Shown piece after piece: positions 21,214 to 32,400 of a DNA stretch of 64,000 nucleotides. Made by a program: the position numbers and the translations under genes. The stretch is from contig NC_081552.1 of NCBI RefSeq assembly GCF_963082655.1, forward strand, positions 123,666,458-123,730,457. Reading direction: 5' to 3'. Position 1 is the first letter of the stretch. Every line of letters starts with the position of its first letter. The stretch is from Stomoxys calcitrans (taxonomy: Eukaryota; Arthropoda; Insecta; Diptera; Muscidae). The notes under the pieces were generated by a model. That model made no database searches. It was not told where the DNA came from and saw only the letters and a program-made list of their open reading frames with translations.

Positions 21214-22346
21214 GGAAATGTTCACACTCGAATTCCTCGCGTTAGCATCACAGGCCAGATGAAGCTCCAGATAGTCCGCCTTCTTCTGTAGTAACGACGG
21301 AAATATTCCATCAGATCTGTATGACTTAAATGGTTTGAAGCTCCTCAAAGCTTCCTTTATCAATCTTGTTATTCCCAGATTCCGGTGTTTCTTGTTCGCA
21401 GAAAAGCTTCCAGGAGGCACGTTTTGCCGCTCTGGTAATTTTACTGTATTCCTTGGGCCTTAAGAAGTAGGCATCCCAAAATAGCTCCGCTTTCTTACGA
21501 CGTGTTCTGTTAAAAAGTCTACGCACCTCTTTCCCAATGTTTCTAATCTCCCCGGTCAACAAGGGTATTTTTTGGGCTGATTTCCTTACTTAAAGAAGAC
21601 AACTATCTTCAAAAGACTCCACTAAGGCTGCCGTAATCCTGTTGACATTGTCGTCAATGTCTTCTATGATTGGACAATCTAAATTATATTGCCCAAGTCT
21701 TCTTCTGAGTAGCCTTCCGAATTTTGTCTAGCTGAGTTGGTTTTCAACTTATTAGGGACGTGCTATTCTAAACCAAATGAAGCGATGGTCAGAAAAGGAG
21801 TGCTCCATGGAGACCTCCCAAACCTGAACCTCATTCATTACATCTTCGGAACATATCGTCACATCTAATACCTCCCCCTAATCCTATTAACAAAGGTAGC
21901 GGTGTTACCAATATTAGGTGTTATCATGTCGTTAGTATTTAAAAATTCTGCCAGGACTTACCTCCGCTTATTAATAGTGGTACTACCCCACGAAATGTGG
22001 TGAGAGTTCGCATCGCATCCTATTAGTGCCTCATCGCCTGTCTGTTTTGTCTCCTCACCAGCAGTAGCAGCTCCGACGTGGGTGGCGGTGTCGGAGAGTC
22101 GAAAGCCAGATAAAATGATGCCAGGCATGATCCACCGTCTCACTGTTTCACCACTGTTGTATACGACGTCGACAACTTTGGGGAGAATACATAATTTAAA
22201 TTTTTATGACAAAAAACACAGATCCTCAGCCGAGTACTAGAGTTAGCATAGAATAATTGATAGTTGATATAGTTCATTGCAGAAAGTTTGCACCGGGTCG
22301 TCCATGGATCATGAATTTTGGCAATATGAATCTTGCCCTCGCTTAT

Positions 22347-23522
22347 TATACCCTCCACCATAAGATGGGGGGTATACTAATTTCGTCATTCTGTTTGTAA
22401 CTACTCGAAATATTCGTCAGAGACCCCATAAAGTATATATATTCTTGATCGTCGCGACATTTTATGTCGATCTAGCCATGTCCGTCCGTCCGTCCGTCCG
22501 TTCGTCTGTCTGTCGAAAGCACGCTAACTTCCGAAGGAGTAAAGCTAGCCGCTTAAAATTTTCCACAAATACTTCTTATTAGTGTAGGTCGGTTGGTATT
22601 GTAAATGGGCCATATCGGTCCATGTTTTGATAAAGCTGCCATATAAACCGATCTTGGGTCTTGACTTCTTGAGCCTCTAGAGTGCGCAATTCTTATCCGA
22701 TTGAAATGAAATTTTGCACGACGTGTTTTGTTATTATATCCAATAACTGTGCCAGGTATGGTTCAAATCGGTCCATAACCTGATATAGCTGCCATATAAA
22801 CCGATTTTGGGTCTTGACTTCTTGAGCCTCTTGAGGGCACAATTCTTATCTGATTTGAATGAGTTTTTGCACGAAGTATTTCGTCATGATATCCAACAAC
22901 TGTGCCAAGTATGGTTCAAATCGGTCCATAACCTGATATAGCTGTCATATAAACAGATCTGGGGATTTGTCTTCTTGAACTTCTAGAGGGCGCAATTCCT
23001 ATCCGATTTGGCTGAAATTTTGCATGACGTATTTTATTTTTACTTTCAACAACTGTGTCAAATAAGGTTCAAATCGGTTCATAACCTGATATAGCTGCCA
23101 TATAAACCGATCTGGGATCTTGACTTCTTGACCCCTAGAGGTCGCAATTATTATCCGATATGCCTGAAATTTTGTACGACGGATCCTCTCATGACCATCA
23201 ACAAACGTGTTTATTATGTTCTGAATCGGTCTATAACCCGATAAAGATCCCATATAAATCGTTCTCTCTATTTTACTTCGTGAGCCCCAATGGGCGCAAT
23301 TCTTATACGAATTGGCTGAAATTTTACACAGGTCTCCAACATATAATTTAATTGTGGTCCGAACCAGACCATATCTTGATATCGTTTTAATAGCAGAGCA
23401 ACTCTTTTCTTATATCCTCTTTAGCCTAAGAAGAGATGCCGGGAAAACAACTCGACAAATGAGATCCATGGTGGAGGGTATATAAGATTCGGCCCGGCCG
23501 AACTTAGCACGCTTTTACTTGT
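22347..23522 (+). mobile_element. HINE, complete reference copy
   Basis: The clearest full-length copy. Left end: ATACCCTCCACCATAAGATG and GGGGGGTATACTAATTTCGTC, which can fold on itself. Then ATATATATTCTTGATCGTC, ATGTCGATCTAGCCATGTCC, GTCY tract (22481-22515), core (GCACGCTAACTTCCGAAGGA), about five internal units of about 153 bp, then CATGGTGGAGGGTATATAAG, hairpin TTCGGCCCGGCCGAA and AGCACGCTTTTACTTG. The two ends share the inverted ATACCCTCCACCAT. This is the DINE-1/Helentron-associated layout; no protein is encoded. Confidence 0.88.
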
Positions 23523-23524
23523 TT

Positions 23525-25110
23525 TTTCCATCAGTGCGTGTGAAGCTATCTTGCTCCGGTAAAGGTCATCTGGATAACCTCAAACATTGGTTCTCCAGTA
23601 GATGGGCTATTTCGGAGTGGGTGATAATTTCATTGCCTGCTCAATACTCATTAGGCTTCATTAACATTCCTGTCATTGCACTGCCTGATGTTTTCGTGCT
23701 AGGTTCTTTGCCTAGCCTAGCCTTCCGAATCTCTATAAAGTTGGTGATGGTTCCATCGTCTGGTCTCTATTCGTAAGGCTGTATTGAGTTTCCCGTCCAT
23801 GTACTGCCTGATGTTCCAATGCTAGGATCTTTGCCTATCTTAGTCTTCCAAATCTTAGTTAATGGGCTTTTTGGGAGTAGGTGATGGTTCCCAGTCCGTT
23901 AGGCTGCATTGAGACTCCTGTCGCTGCGCTGTCTGATGTTTCAATAATAGAAACTTTACCTATCCTAGTCTTCTGACTCTTAAAGTCATTGATGGTTCCT
24001 TCGTTGGGTTCTTGTTCGTTAGACTGTGATGGGTCTCTCGCCCCTCCACTACCTGTTGTATTAGTATATTTGCTTATCTTAGTCTTTCCAATATTGAGGC
24101 CGTGATTGTTTCGTCATCAGCCCCCAGGCCTGATATCTCAATATTAGAATTTCTACCTATCCTAGTCTTCCTAATCTTGAAAAAGACAGCTTTGCTCCCG
24201 TAGTGCGCCATGCCTTTAGTCATAGCCAAATTCGTCAAGGAGACTTGATCAATGCCAACCACAAATAGAGTTCCTTCCTCCTTCTCCTCCCTGTGGAAGA
24301 CCTCCCACTTCTCTGCGACCAAACCTTCGGTTTGCTTGCCCACGAATCCCAACATGCGTTCCGTCACAAATTTACTGTCCCATCCCTTGATGAAGACCGT
24401 AGCCTTTGTGAGCTGGGAGATATCCATCTTTCTCACCAGGTCGAGCTTTGCGCCCTCCCAGGGAGCGAGAATACCCCTGATGAGCTGTTTGACGGTATCC
24501 ATACATTTGACGGTAACAATACTCTGGACCCTCTACAGAGTTCCACATATGTTCAAGAATCCAATCGTCAACCAGATCCTCCACTTGGGACCGATGATCT
24601 GGTGGAATCATACCGGATTCACAAACGATATTGATGACTGCATAAGTCAGCTCATCTCTGTTGTGCTTCCTTGCCACTCTGGCGTAAGAGGGCGGCTCCG
24701 TCGACCATTTTCGCCTTCCGTGATGACTGTGGCCTCCGTTTGGAAGTCACAGTCCTCCATGAAGACTCGGGGGCCGTACGGGCTTCCTTCGTTCCTGTTC
24801 CGACATCTTCTACCTCCGCAGGACACAGTCTCCATTGCGGGATGGCTGGCTTGGTTTTCCCAGAGTACTTGAAAGCGGGGAGCTCTTTTTTTTCTTCAGT
24901 ATTTTAGCAGTGTTATGCTCTTCGGGAGATCTGATTCTTTTTCCAGCTTCCGTAGAAGTGCTTGGAATGTCTGTTCTATCCCTTCCAGCATCCTGCACTT
25001 TCGCCCGATTTCAAAACTCCTCTGTCTCCTTCGTCGTGCACCGGATCGCTTTCTCGATCTGCTTGTGAGCTTAGCAAAGCAATCGCATCTCTCGATTATA
25101 GGTAGTACCT
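23525..25110 (-). mobile_element. LOA-like LINE ORF1 fragment (minus copy of head-to-head pair)
   Basis: Reading leftwards from 25110: a leader region (FAKLTSRSRKRSGARRR-like), RDRTDIPSTSTEAGKRI (24980), the domain MIPPDHRSQVEDLVDDWILE (near 24608), RGILAPWEGAKLDLVRKMDI (24475), LTKATVFIKGWDSKFVTERM (24415), GLVAEKWEVFHREEKEEGT (24320) and the FFKIRKTRIGRNSNIEIS repeat (24170), then degraded repeats to 23560. It is the same protein as at 0.8-2.2 kb. Several frameshifts are present. The left end abuts the end of the HINE. Confidence 0.75.
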
Positions 25111-26007
25111 ATTCCGAGATACTGATATTTTTTTATTTCTTTCTTTGAGGAGCGAAATAAAAACACGTTCGCTCAACGCCTACTAACTTAGAATGGGTAC
25201 TATCTATTACGAACAAATTTTAAAACCTTTTTGGAGTATGCTAGAAATAAACTCCAAAGACCCAACAGCTGTGGTGATGACGTCAGACCATAACGTGTCC
25301 CTTCTCCTCCTATAGGTGTCGGTGCCTTGGCACCTGTACCCAAAAATAATGCTTCAAGCGTACAACAAGTTGTCAGACTAATTAATGAGGAAGAGACGGA
25401 TAATCCAGAGGGATGCACAGTTCGTCCATAGCCTTTAAGAAAAGGCGGTGTTTTCGACTCGGATTCAGACAGCGACGGTGTCAATGAAACAGTCGTCGCA
25501 GGCGAATCGAGAGATGGGAGCATCGGGATTCCGGCAGAAGTGAGCGATGGCTTTGCTAAGCTCACAAGCAGACCGAGAAAGCGATCCGCGGCACGACGAA
25601 GGAGATAGGGGGGTATGTACCGGCAGCGCAATCGGGCGAAAGTGTAGACTGGCAGTGATAGGAATGACATTCCAAGCACTTCCACAGAAGCTGAAAAAAA
25701 TCCGATCTCCCGAAGAGCATTAACACTAATAAAATGCTGAGGAAGGAAAAGGGCTCCCCACTTTCAAGTACTCTTGGAAAATGAAGCCAGCCATCACGCA
25801 ATGGAGACTCCAGACAGTGTCGAAGGAACGAAGGAAGCGCGCACGGCCCCTGAGTCTTCATGCAGGACTGTGACTTCCAAACTGAGGCCACAGCCATCAC
25901 GGAAGGGGATGATGGTCGCTGAAAATGATAAGGAGCCGCCCTCTTACGCCAGAGTACAAGGAAGCACAACAGAGATGAGCTGACTTATGTAGTCATCAAT
26001 ATCGGCT

Positions 26008-26337
26008 GTGCATCCGGTAGAATTCCATCAGATTTTCGAACATGTGTGGAACTATGTCCAGGGTTCACCCATACAAATGATGAGCTTCGAGTATAAAGGA
26101 GTCATCTTTACGCTGCGTTTTACGTCGGCGGAATGTATTGATACCATCAAACAGCTCATCAGAGGTATCCACGTTCCCTGGGAAGGCGCAAAGCCCGACC
26201 TGCTGAAAAAGGTGGACATCCCCCAGCTCATAAAGACGACGGTCTTCATCAAGGGATGGGACAGTAAATTTGCTACGGAACGCATGTTGGGATTCTGGCC
26301 AAGGTTTGGTCGCAGAGAAGTGGGAGGTCTTCGATAG
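26008..26337 (+). pseudogene. LOA-like ORF1 core domain
   Basis: The longest unbroken ORF1 piece (109 codons): FEHVWNYVQGSPIQMMSFEY, TLRFTSAECIDTIKQLIRG, VPWEGAKPDLLKKVDIPQL, TTVFIKGWDSKFATERMLGF. The pattern resembles the DUF4780-like domain reported in such ORF1s; this is a motif-level judgement. A frameshift after ERMLGF separates it from the EKWEVFDREEEEEGT continuation. The ATG is not the original start. Confidence 0.65.
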
Positions 26338-26675
26338 AGAGGAGGAGGAGGAAGGAACTTTCCTTGTGGTAGGCATTGATCAAATCTTTGTGACGAGTTT
26401 GGCTAAGACTTAGGGCATGGCGCACTACGAGCGCAATACTGGGAGGACTAGGATAGGCAGAAATTCTCATATTGAGACATCAAGCCGTGCAGCGGCAGAT
26501 GACTCAATACCGCCCAACGGACAGGGGGCTGACGATGAGACAAGGATCCTAAAACAAAAATATCAGGCAGTGAAGTGACGAGAGACCTAGCACAGCCTAA
26601 TAAACAGGAACCCGACGACGGACCCATCACCGACTTTAAGATTTGGAATATTTGGGAAGATACATATCCTAATTT

Positions 26676-26960
26676 ACTGGAGGATCAATGATTGAGGTAA
26701 TCCAGATAAACCTACACCGGAGCGAGACTGCTACACACGCTCTGATGGGGAAAATAAGCAAGGGCAAAATTCATATTGCCTAAATTCAGAGGACGACCCA
26801 GAACAAAGTTTCTGAACTGAACCATATCGACTAGACGATGAGATCATCACCTACTCCCAAAATGCCCATTTACTGGAGGACGAATGATTGAAGTAATTTA
26901 GATAAACCTCCACCGGAGCGAGACTGCTACACACGCTCTGATGGAGAAAATCAGAGAGGG
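26676..26960 (+). repeat. Tandem duplication, period about 194 bp, at endonuclease start
   Basis: CCTACACCGGAGCGAGACTG (near 26722) recurs as CCTCCACCGGAGCGAGACTG (near 26910), each followed by CTACACACGCTCTGATGG. The first copy ends in a short piece joined at GACGACCCAGAACAAAG. The copies differ at several positions, so the event is not recent. Confidence 0.75.
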
Positions 26961-27369
26961 CAAGATTCATATTGCCTTAATTCAGGAGCCATGGACGACC
27001 CGGAACAAAGTCTCTGGACTAAACGATATCAACTTCCAATTATTCTATGCTATACCACTGGTGCTCGGCCGAGGATCTGCGTTATTTGTCATAAAAATTT
27101 GAATTATATATTTTGTCCAGAGTTGTCAACGTCGGATGCAACAGTGGTGAGGCAGGGAGACGGTGGAGCATACCTAGCATCACTTTATCTGGATTTCGAC
27201 TATCCGACACCGCCACCCACGTCGGAGCTGCAACGGCTGGTGAGGAAAGCAAAACAGACAGGTTCCTAATCCGGTAAGCTTCCGGAATAAGTTGAAAACC
27301 AACTGTACAAAATTCGGAAGGCTAACAGGAGGAAGACTGGGCAAGATTATTTAGTTTGCCCAAGCATAA

Positions 27370-29897
27370 TTGTTTAAAATTGATAAATGATGCAAATTGG
27401 TAATGTTAATACAAATTCCAAAGACGGAACAAAAAACTTGGTTCGAATATTGGCTAGGCAAAGAAATGGTTTAAAGATATGTCTCATAAATTCTCAAAGT
27501 CTGGTAAGAAAAATTGATGAATTTGAAGGATCAGGCATTGATTTTATATGCCTCTCGGAAACATGGCTTAGTCCTTCCATAGCTGACAGACTCATCAACT
27601 TAAATGGATATACTGTGTTCAGATCTGTCAGGGGAAGTCGCGGAGGTGGTGTTGCCATTTATGTCGGAAGAAACCTGAAAACTTGAATTCGGGGACCAGA
27701 TATAATACGTGTTTGTTGAACTATCTTCAAATCGTGAAAATGTTTTAGTTGGTTGTAGCTACCGTCCGATTAATACGATTGACATACATGGGTTTCAGGT
27801 TTTACTGGAGTCCGTAACACTGGGTTATACTGATTTATAATCACTGGGGACTTAAACTCAAACATACTTATAGATTCAACTCTGGCTGATGCTATGTTGA
27901 TACTTGGCCTATTCGTCACCAATATTATAAACCCCACACATTTCACGTCAACCGTCAATACACTCTTTTTGTTCTTTGTCAATAATTCTTTGAAGATATC
28001 ATTGTATGATCAGATTTCTGTTCCATGTTTCTCTAAGCATGATCTGATTTATCTCGCCTACAATTTTAATTTGTGGGAGGAAGAGGAGGACATATTTTAT
28101 CGTGACTACGGTAATTTGAATTATGAACATTTAGTTGGTATGGTCTCCCAAGTGAACTGGGATGACATATTTACACTTTTATCTGTCGATCAGCAGACGG
28201 CTTTCATGACGGATAACATTTTACGCCTCTATGATGCAACAGTTCCAATACGGATTAAAAGGGCTTCGGCCAAAACAAAGCCATGGTTCAATTCAAGAAT
28301 CAAGGCGCTTATCGGGGATACGGGCTTGGCTTACATGGAAGATGGAAGCGTTTCAAGTCTCCAGAGCTGAAAGAAGAATTCCGTGAAGCCAGGAGGAAAG
28401 TTAACAGTTTTATTAATGCGGCTAAAATGGAGTATTATTCTTCAAGATATGATTGCGCAGTGGGCGCGAAGAGTAAGTGGAAGGTGTTACATGACATCGG
28501 AGTGGGTAAACCCAAGTCAAACACTCGATACCATGGGTATCTAGATGAACTCAACAGGACCTTCGTAAGCATACCCGATATACCAACGGACACGTAATTT
28601 TACAGTGATGATGATGGGCCGGCTTTCGTTTTTGATGCCCGCAGCCCTTTTGAGTTTAGATGTGTTAGCCATGAGGAAGTTTATGAGAGTTTTGTCCTTG
28701 TTAAGTCACATGTAATTGGCTTGGATGAAGTTGATTCGAGATTTGTTCGAATGTTACTTCCATATCTCCTACCGTACTTTACGTACCTGTTTAATTCAAT
28801 TTTGAACTCCAGTGTGTAACTTATTACTTGGAAGCATGCAAAGATTATCCCCATTCGCAAAGCCAACGTTGATTATCGGCCGATATCAATTTTATGCTAT
28901 CTCTCTAAGGTTTTCGAGAAAATTCTTCGGGGACAGATGTCGGTATATCTTCACCAAGAGTCCCTGTTGTCAGGGCTTCCGTTCTGATCATGGTTGCATT
29001 CCGTTCTGATCATAGTTGCATTACTGCATTGGTTGAAGTGGCTGAATCGATCAGAAATGACATTGTTGAGAACAAAATTGGCTTTCTGGTACTTTTGTAT
29101 CACTCCAAAGCTTTCGATTCGGTTGATCACCTGAATTTGTGCATGAAACTACGGAATTTGTTTAACTTCACATCAACGGCAACGAGTCTTATTATGTCGT
29201 ATCTGAGCGATAGACGGCAGTCTGGCGCAGGGAATATATTATCTAGCCCCTTGTTCGTACCTAAGGGGGTTACCCAAGGCTCGATTATAGGTCCACTTCT
29301 ATTTGCATTAAATGCGAACGACTTGCCTCGTCAACTAGCACACGATTTTTCAAAGCAGCTTTGTGGACAATGTAGAACTGCATAAGTAAACTTAACGCGG
29401 ACCTAAATTTGCGATTATGACTGGGCGACTGCAAACGGTTTGTTGTTAAATCCAAGTAAGTCTAAATGTTTGGTTGTTCACAAGAATTTCAACATGCGAC
29501 AAGCGGATATTTACGATAATGGCCAGAGGATTGATATTGTATCTAGTGCGAAGAATTTAGGCGTGGTCCGTTATGTGTATGGTTTAAAAAGGAGTCAGCA
29601 TGTTTCACAATATTTGGATTTAGTTTCAACAATCTTCTAAATACATCATTAATATTTTTACATAAGATTATTATGAAAAGGAAACCCAGATATTTGTTTG
29701 AGAGACCGAGGTTTGTCCAATCTGATAGAGAAAGAAAGTTAATATCATTTAGAAGACGGAGTCTTATGTCCGAACGACAATTTTATATTAGCAACATACG
29801 TCTTTGGAATAATCTACCACACGATATTCAATCCATCAGCAACGCGATTACATTTAAAAAACGGCTTATTCAATTTGCGTCAGTAGTTTGGTGAACT
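27370..29897 (+). mobile_element. CR1/L2-type LINE, inactivated
   Basis: A non-LTR retrotransposon without RNase H. Blocks in order: endonuclease (ICLINSQSLVRKIDEFEGSG, DFICLSETWLSPS, GSRGGGVAIYVGR, 27470-27672), linker (PWFNSRIKALIGDTG, 28281), RT (DYRPISILCYLSKVFEKI near 28870, SKAFDSVDHLNLCMKLRNL 29107, SYLSDRRQ 29200, KGVTQGSIIGPLLFALNAND 29268) and the C-terminal tail RQFYISNIRLWNNLPHDI (29779). That tail and the QGSIIGPLLF form are typical of CR1/L2/Rex-type elements. The active site is out of frame and reads FVDN (29360-29371). There are at least four frame breaks. Confidence 0.85.
28990..29385 (+). pseudogene. CR1/L2-type reverse transcriptase palm
   Basis: 131 open codons with FRSDHSCITALVEVAESI, a degraded LDYSKAFDSVDH block (here LLYHSKAFDSVDH, so the first catalytic Asp of motif A is lost), MSYLSDRRQ and KGVTQGSIIGPLLFALNAND. 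The frame shifts just before the FVDN site. A 14-bp phrase (TTCCGTTCTGATCA) is duplicated at 28978 and 29000, giving a small local repeat at the start. Confidence 0.8.
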
Positions 29898-29904
29898 GTT
29901 ATGG

Positions 29905-31165
29905 AGAAAAAGTGCAACATAAGGACCATACAACAGGTTCAGAGAACATGTTCTCCTGGCATAGGCGGAGCGATGAGGACTACGCCCACTAGGGCACTGG
30001 AGACTATTCTAGATATCCGACCCATTGACATACAGATTAAGTGAGAGGCAGCCACTGCGGCTATTGGACTTAAGGTGATGGGAGAATGGATTGAGGATAG
30101 GAGCAGCTCATACCATGGCGGTATAATCGAGGTGACGATAGGAAACCTGGAAAGAAAGGAAGAGGTTTCCGATCGGATACCTGACATGACACTTAAGGTC
30201 GAGTGCGAGGCACTGCTGCCATCGGCACAGTCTTGGATTGACGGAGCCGTAATATTGGCATCTGGAAGACCATATTACACGGATGGATCAAAGCTAGAGG
30301 ATAGTGTGGGCTGGGGGTCTACATTGATAACCCAGGGACTGAGATCTGGTTAGAATGTGTGACCATAATACGGTCCTGCAGGCAGAGATCCGGTTGATAA
30401 CGGAATGCGTGAAGTGGTGTGGTGCTAATTGTCATAAGGGCAATAACAACCAGGACGGTAAGGTCACGAACAGTCTTGCAGTGTAAGAAGAAGAAAAACG
30501 CCTTCTCTGAGGATGGCAAAATCCAGTATGTTTAGGTGCCGGGCCATAAGAGAGTAAGGGGGAATGAAAGGGCAGATGATTTAACGGTGTAGGCCAGAGG
30601 ACTGCCGTCAATAAACTTGGTTAACCCGAAGCCTTTTGGGTCGACGTAGTCCGAGTTAAGGGAGTGGGCGACGAATGCGCATGCAACAATTTGGAACAGC
30701 GAAACGGTCGGTAGGACGGCGAAAAGCTTATGGGGGGATCCAGATCGTGAGAAGACGAGGCTATTACTGAAAGGAAGTACGAAGGAAGCCCGTATAGCTA
30801 TTGGTATCATAACGGGACACATAGAACTACGAGCTCACTAATGTAAAATCGGTGCGGCAAGTGATAGCATATGTAGGGCATGCGGGGAAGATTATGAGAC
30901 GTTGGAGCATTTCCTTCGTCATTGCCCAGATTTCGCTTCTAAATACCGGCACTTAGGTGGGGATAGTATACCTGACATGAACCAACTTAGGGGAGTGGCA
31001 TGGAAAACAATTAAGGCTTTTGTATGTAGCACGGAACTTAGCTTCGATTTTCGAGGTTACTTTTTTAGTGTATTTAGATCGCACAACAAACCGATTACTG
31101 CCTTATTTGTATGTCCATTGTGCAACCTAACCTTACCCAACTTTTTCAACCTAACCTAATCTAAC
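29905..31165 (+). mobile_element. LOA-like LINE 3' end: RNase H, C-terminus, tail
   Basis: It starts with MEKKCNIRTIQQVQRT (29900-29948), then TPTRALETILDIRPIDIQI (29977), a linker with SSSYHGGIIEVTIGNL (30105), PYYTDGSKLEDSVGWGS (30273), LQAEIRLITECVKWCGAN (30376), remains of the GHKRVRGNERAD block (30540-30590), a zinc-knuckle-like CRACGEDYETLEHFLRHCPDF (30870-30935) and a tail containing CCTAACCTTACCC and AACCTAACCTAAT (31124-31158). It is the plus counterpart of 18.5-19.7 kb. It directly follows the CR1/L2-type LINE. Confidence 0.8.
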
Positions 31166-32400
31166 AGTGAGTGACATTTCAAACTATGGGTAGAAATTTT
31201 GGCAAAATCCCAAAAAAACGAAAAGTTTGAAATGAAATCGGTTTTCAAAAACCGAACGGATCACCATAAAAAAAATTTTGTTATTAAAACAATTAAAACG
31301 TCACTCTCCCCACTTCGGCTTCTTAAACATCCCAAGTCTAAAACTACCCGAGTGGAATTTTTGATTTTCGAACATCAATAACTCAGCGAATTTTTATCAG
31401 ATCCAAAATCGCTTTGAATTCAGTGGCTAAATTAGTTTTATCTACAAGAAAATAATAATATCCAAACGCTATTCTTGATTTCCCGTAATTATTGTTTTTA
31501 AATTTTTTCGATTTTTTATACGTCGAAGTCCAAAACCTACCCGGATGGGATTCTAATTTTCTACAAAATATTTTGTGCCCCAGCATAAAAAGAAAAAAAA
31601 TTAACATAGCTTCTTAAATAAAATAAAAAATCGAATAATATATGCAGATAATTTGTACTTGTGAGATGAATAATGTGTTCCTATATGGCTATGTGTGTGC
31701 CTTTGTCCATCTCATGCAGAAACTTTTTACTTTCACTTAAAAAAAAAACCTGCTGGTTGGCGAAAGATGGTGGAGGGAATGTTGTTTTTGCTGTCTTTTT
31801 CAGTTTTTCTTTCCAAAGTATGAAATTTTGGCATATATATGGCAGTTTCTTCCAAATTATATGGCAAGCCCACCCGGGTGGGTTTTGGATAACGACGTAC
31901 AAAAAAAATTTAGACCTGCGAAGGTTAATAACAACAATCTGGCAACACACACCTACTGATATTTAGTGAAAATTTTAAAACAGGAACAGGCATCGCAGAG
32001 AAGAAAATTAAAGTTTTATTTGTCTCGCTGGCGTTTTCAAAATATGAACTGAACACACAAATCCGTTTTATATGTCCCATATAAAAAAACTAGACTCAGT
32101 GTGTGTATGTTTACCCTTTTGCCAAATCAACCACGTTGCCTTCGTATGAATTTCGTACTACGAAAGCAGACGACAAGAAAAATAGTACTTTATCTGAAGC
32201 AAAATGTACCCAAATACATGCATTGTACTACGTGCACTCACTGAAATTCGAATCAATATTTCTTTTTTGCTGAGGGCTCGTTTTATGCATTCACTATTCT
32301 CATTATCTTAATGTCTTGTTATCTGTTTTACTCAGTTCTCAATAGTCTCATACAAGTTGTAGAGTCTTGAAATACTCTATGATTTTTAGTGTCTTAAAAG
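31166..32400 (+). other. Region containing split BEL/Pao 5' LTR pieces
   Basis: CGTCACTCTCCCCACTTCGG (31301-31320) matches the LTR-like segment at 39.05 and 39.41 kb. CTGGCAACACACACCTACTG (31939-31958) and GCAGAGAAGAAAATTAAAG (31995-32013) match later parts of the same LTR (39.08 and 39.17 kb). About 600 bp of AT-rich sequence lies between. It contains an inverted repeat (31519-31556 against 31868-31906). From 32050 to 32400 the sequence fits the untranslated leader by position only. Confidence 0.5.

Larger units (their letters stand above)
18515..22335 (-). mobile_element. LOA-like LINE, rearranged (EN, RT, RNase H, tail)
   Basis: Reading leftwards from 22335: endonuclease start (KIHIAKIHDPWTT, then CDANSHHISWGST near 22000), post-endonuclease linker (21730-21250), a misplaced RNase H fragment (20430-21250) that carries an unrelated insert, RT core (20380-19750), RNase H (19680-19050), the zinc-knuckle-like C-terminus with CRACGEDDE (near 18820), and a 3' tail with two AACCT repeats (near 18525). 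RNase H plus this C-terminus indicates a LOA/R1/I-group non-LTR element. All frames are broken and the RT site reads YAED. Confidence 0.8.
25250..27290 (+). mobile_element. LOA-like LINE 5' part: ORF1 and endonuclease start (plus copy)
   Basis: It runs away from the minus copy. In order: leader (GGTGTCGGTGCCTTGGCACC, 25316), basic segment (LTSRPRKRSAARRR, near 25560), ORF1 domain VWNYVQGSPIQMMSFEYKGV (26047), RGIHVPWEGAKPDLLKKVDI (26163), TTVFIKGWDSKFATERMLGF (26240), repeat region, and a duplicated endonuclease start (26676 and 26870) with EPWTTRNKV (26985). ORF1 proteins of this group bind the element RNA. The copy breaks off after an FRNKLKTN-type linker near 27285-27350. Confidence 0.75.

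Noticed and set aside
22480..22515. GTCC/GTCT tract as a CRISPR-like or regulatory array
   Set aside because: It is a tetranucleotide microsatellite at a fixed place in a mobile element; there are no spacers.
24252..24872. A 206-codon plus-strand open frame
   Set aside because: It is antisense to the LOA-like ORF1 on minus, where recognised motifs lie. It has no domain of its own.
31383..31966. Open frames on both strands between LTR blocks
   Set aside because: AT-rich, mutually overlapping on opposite strands, with no recognisable motif.
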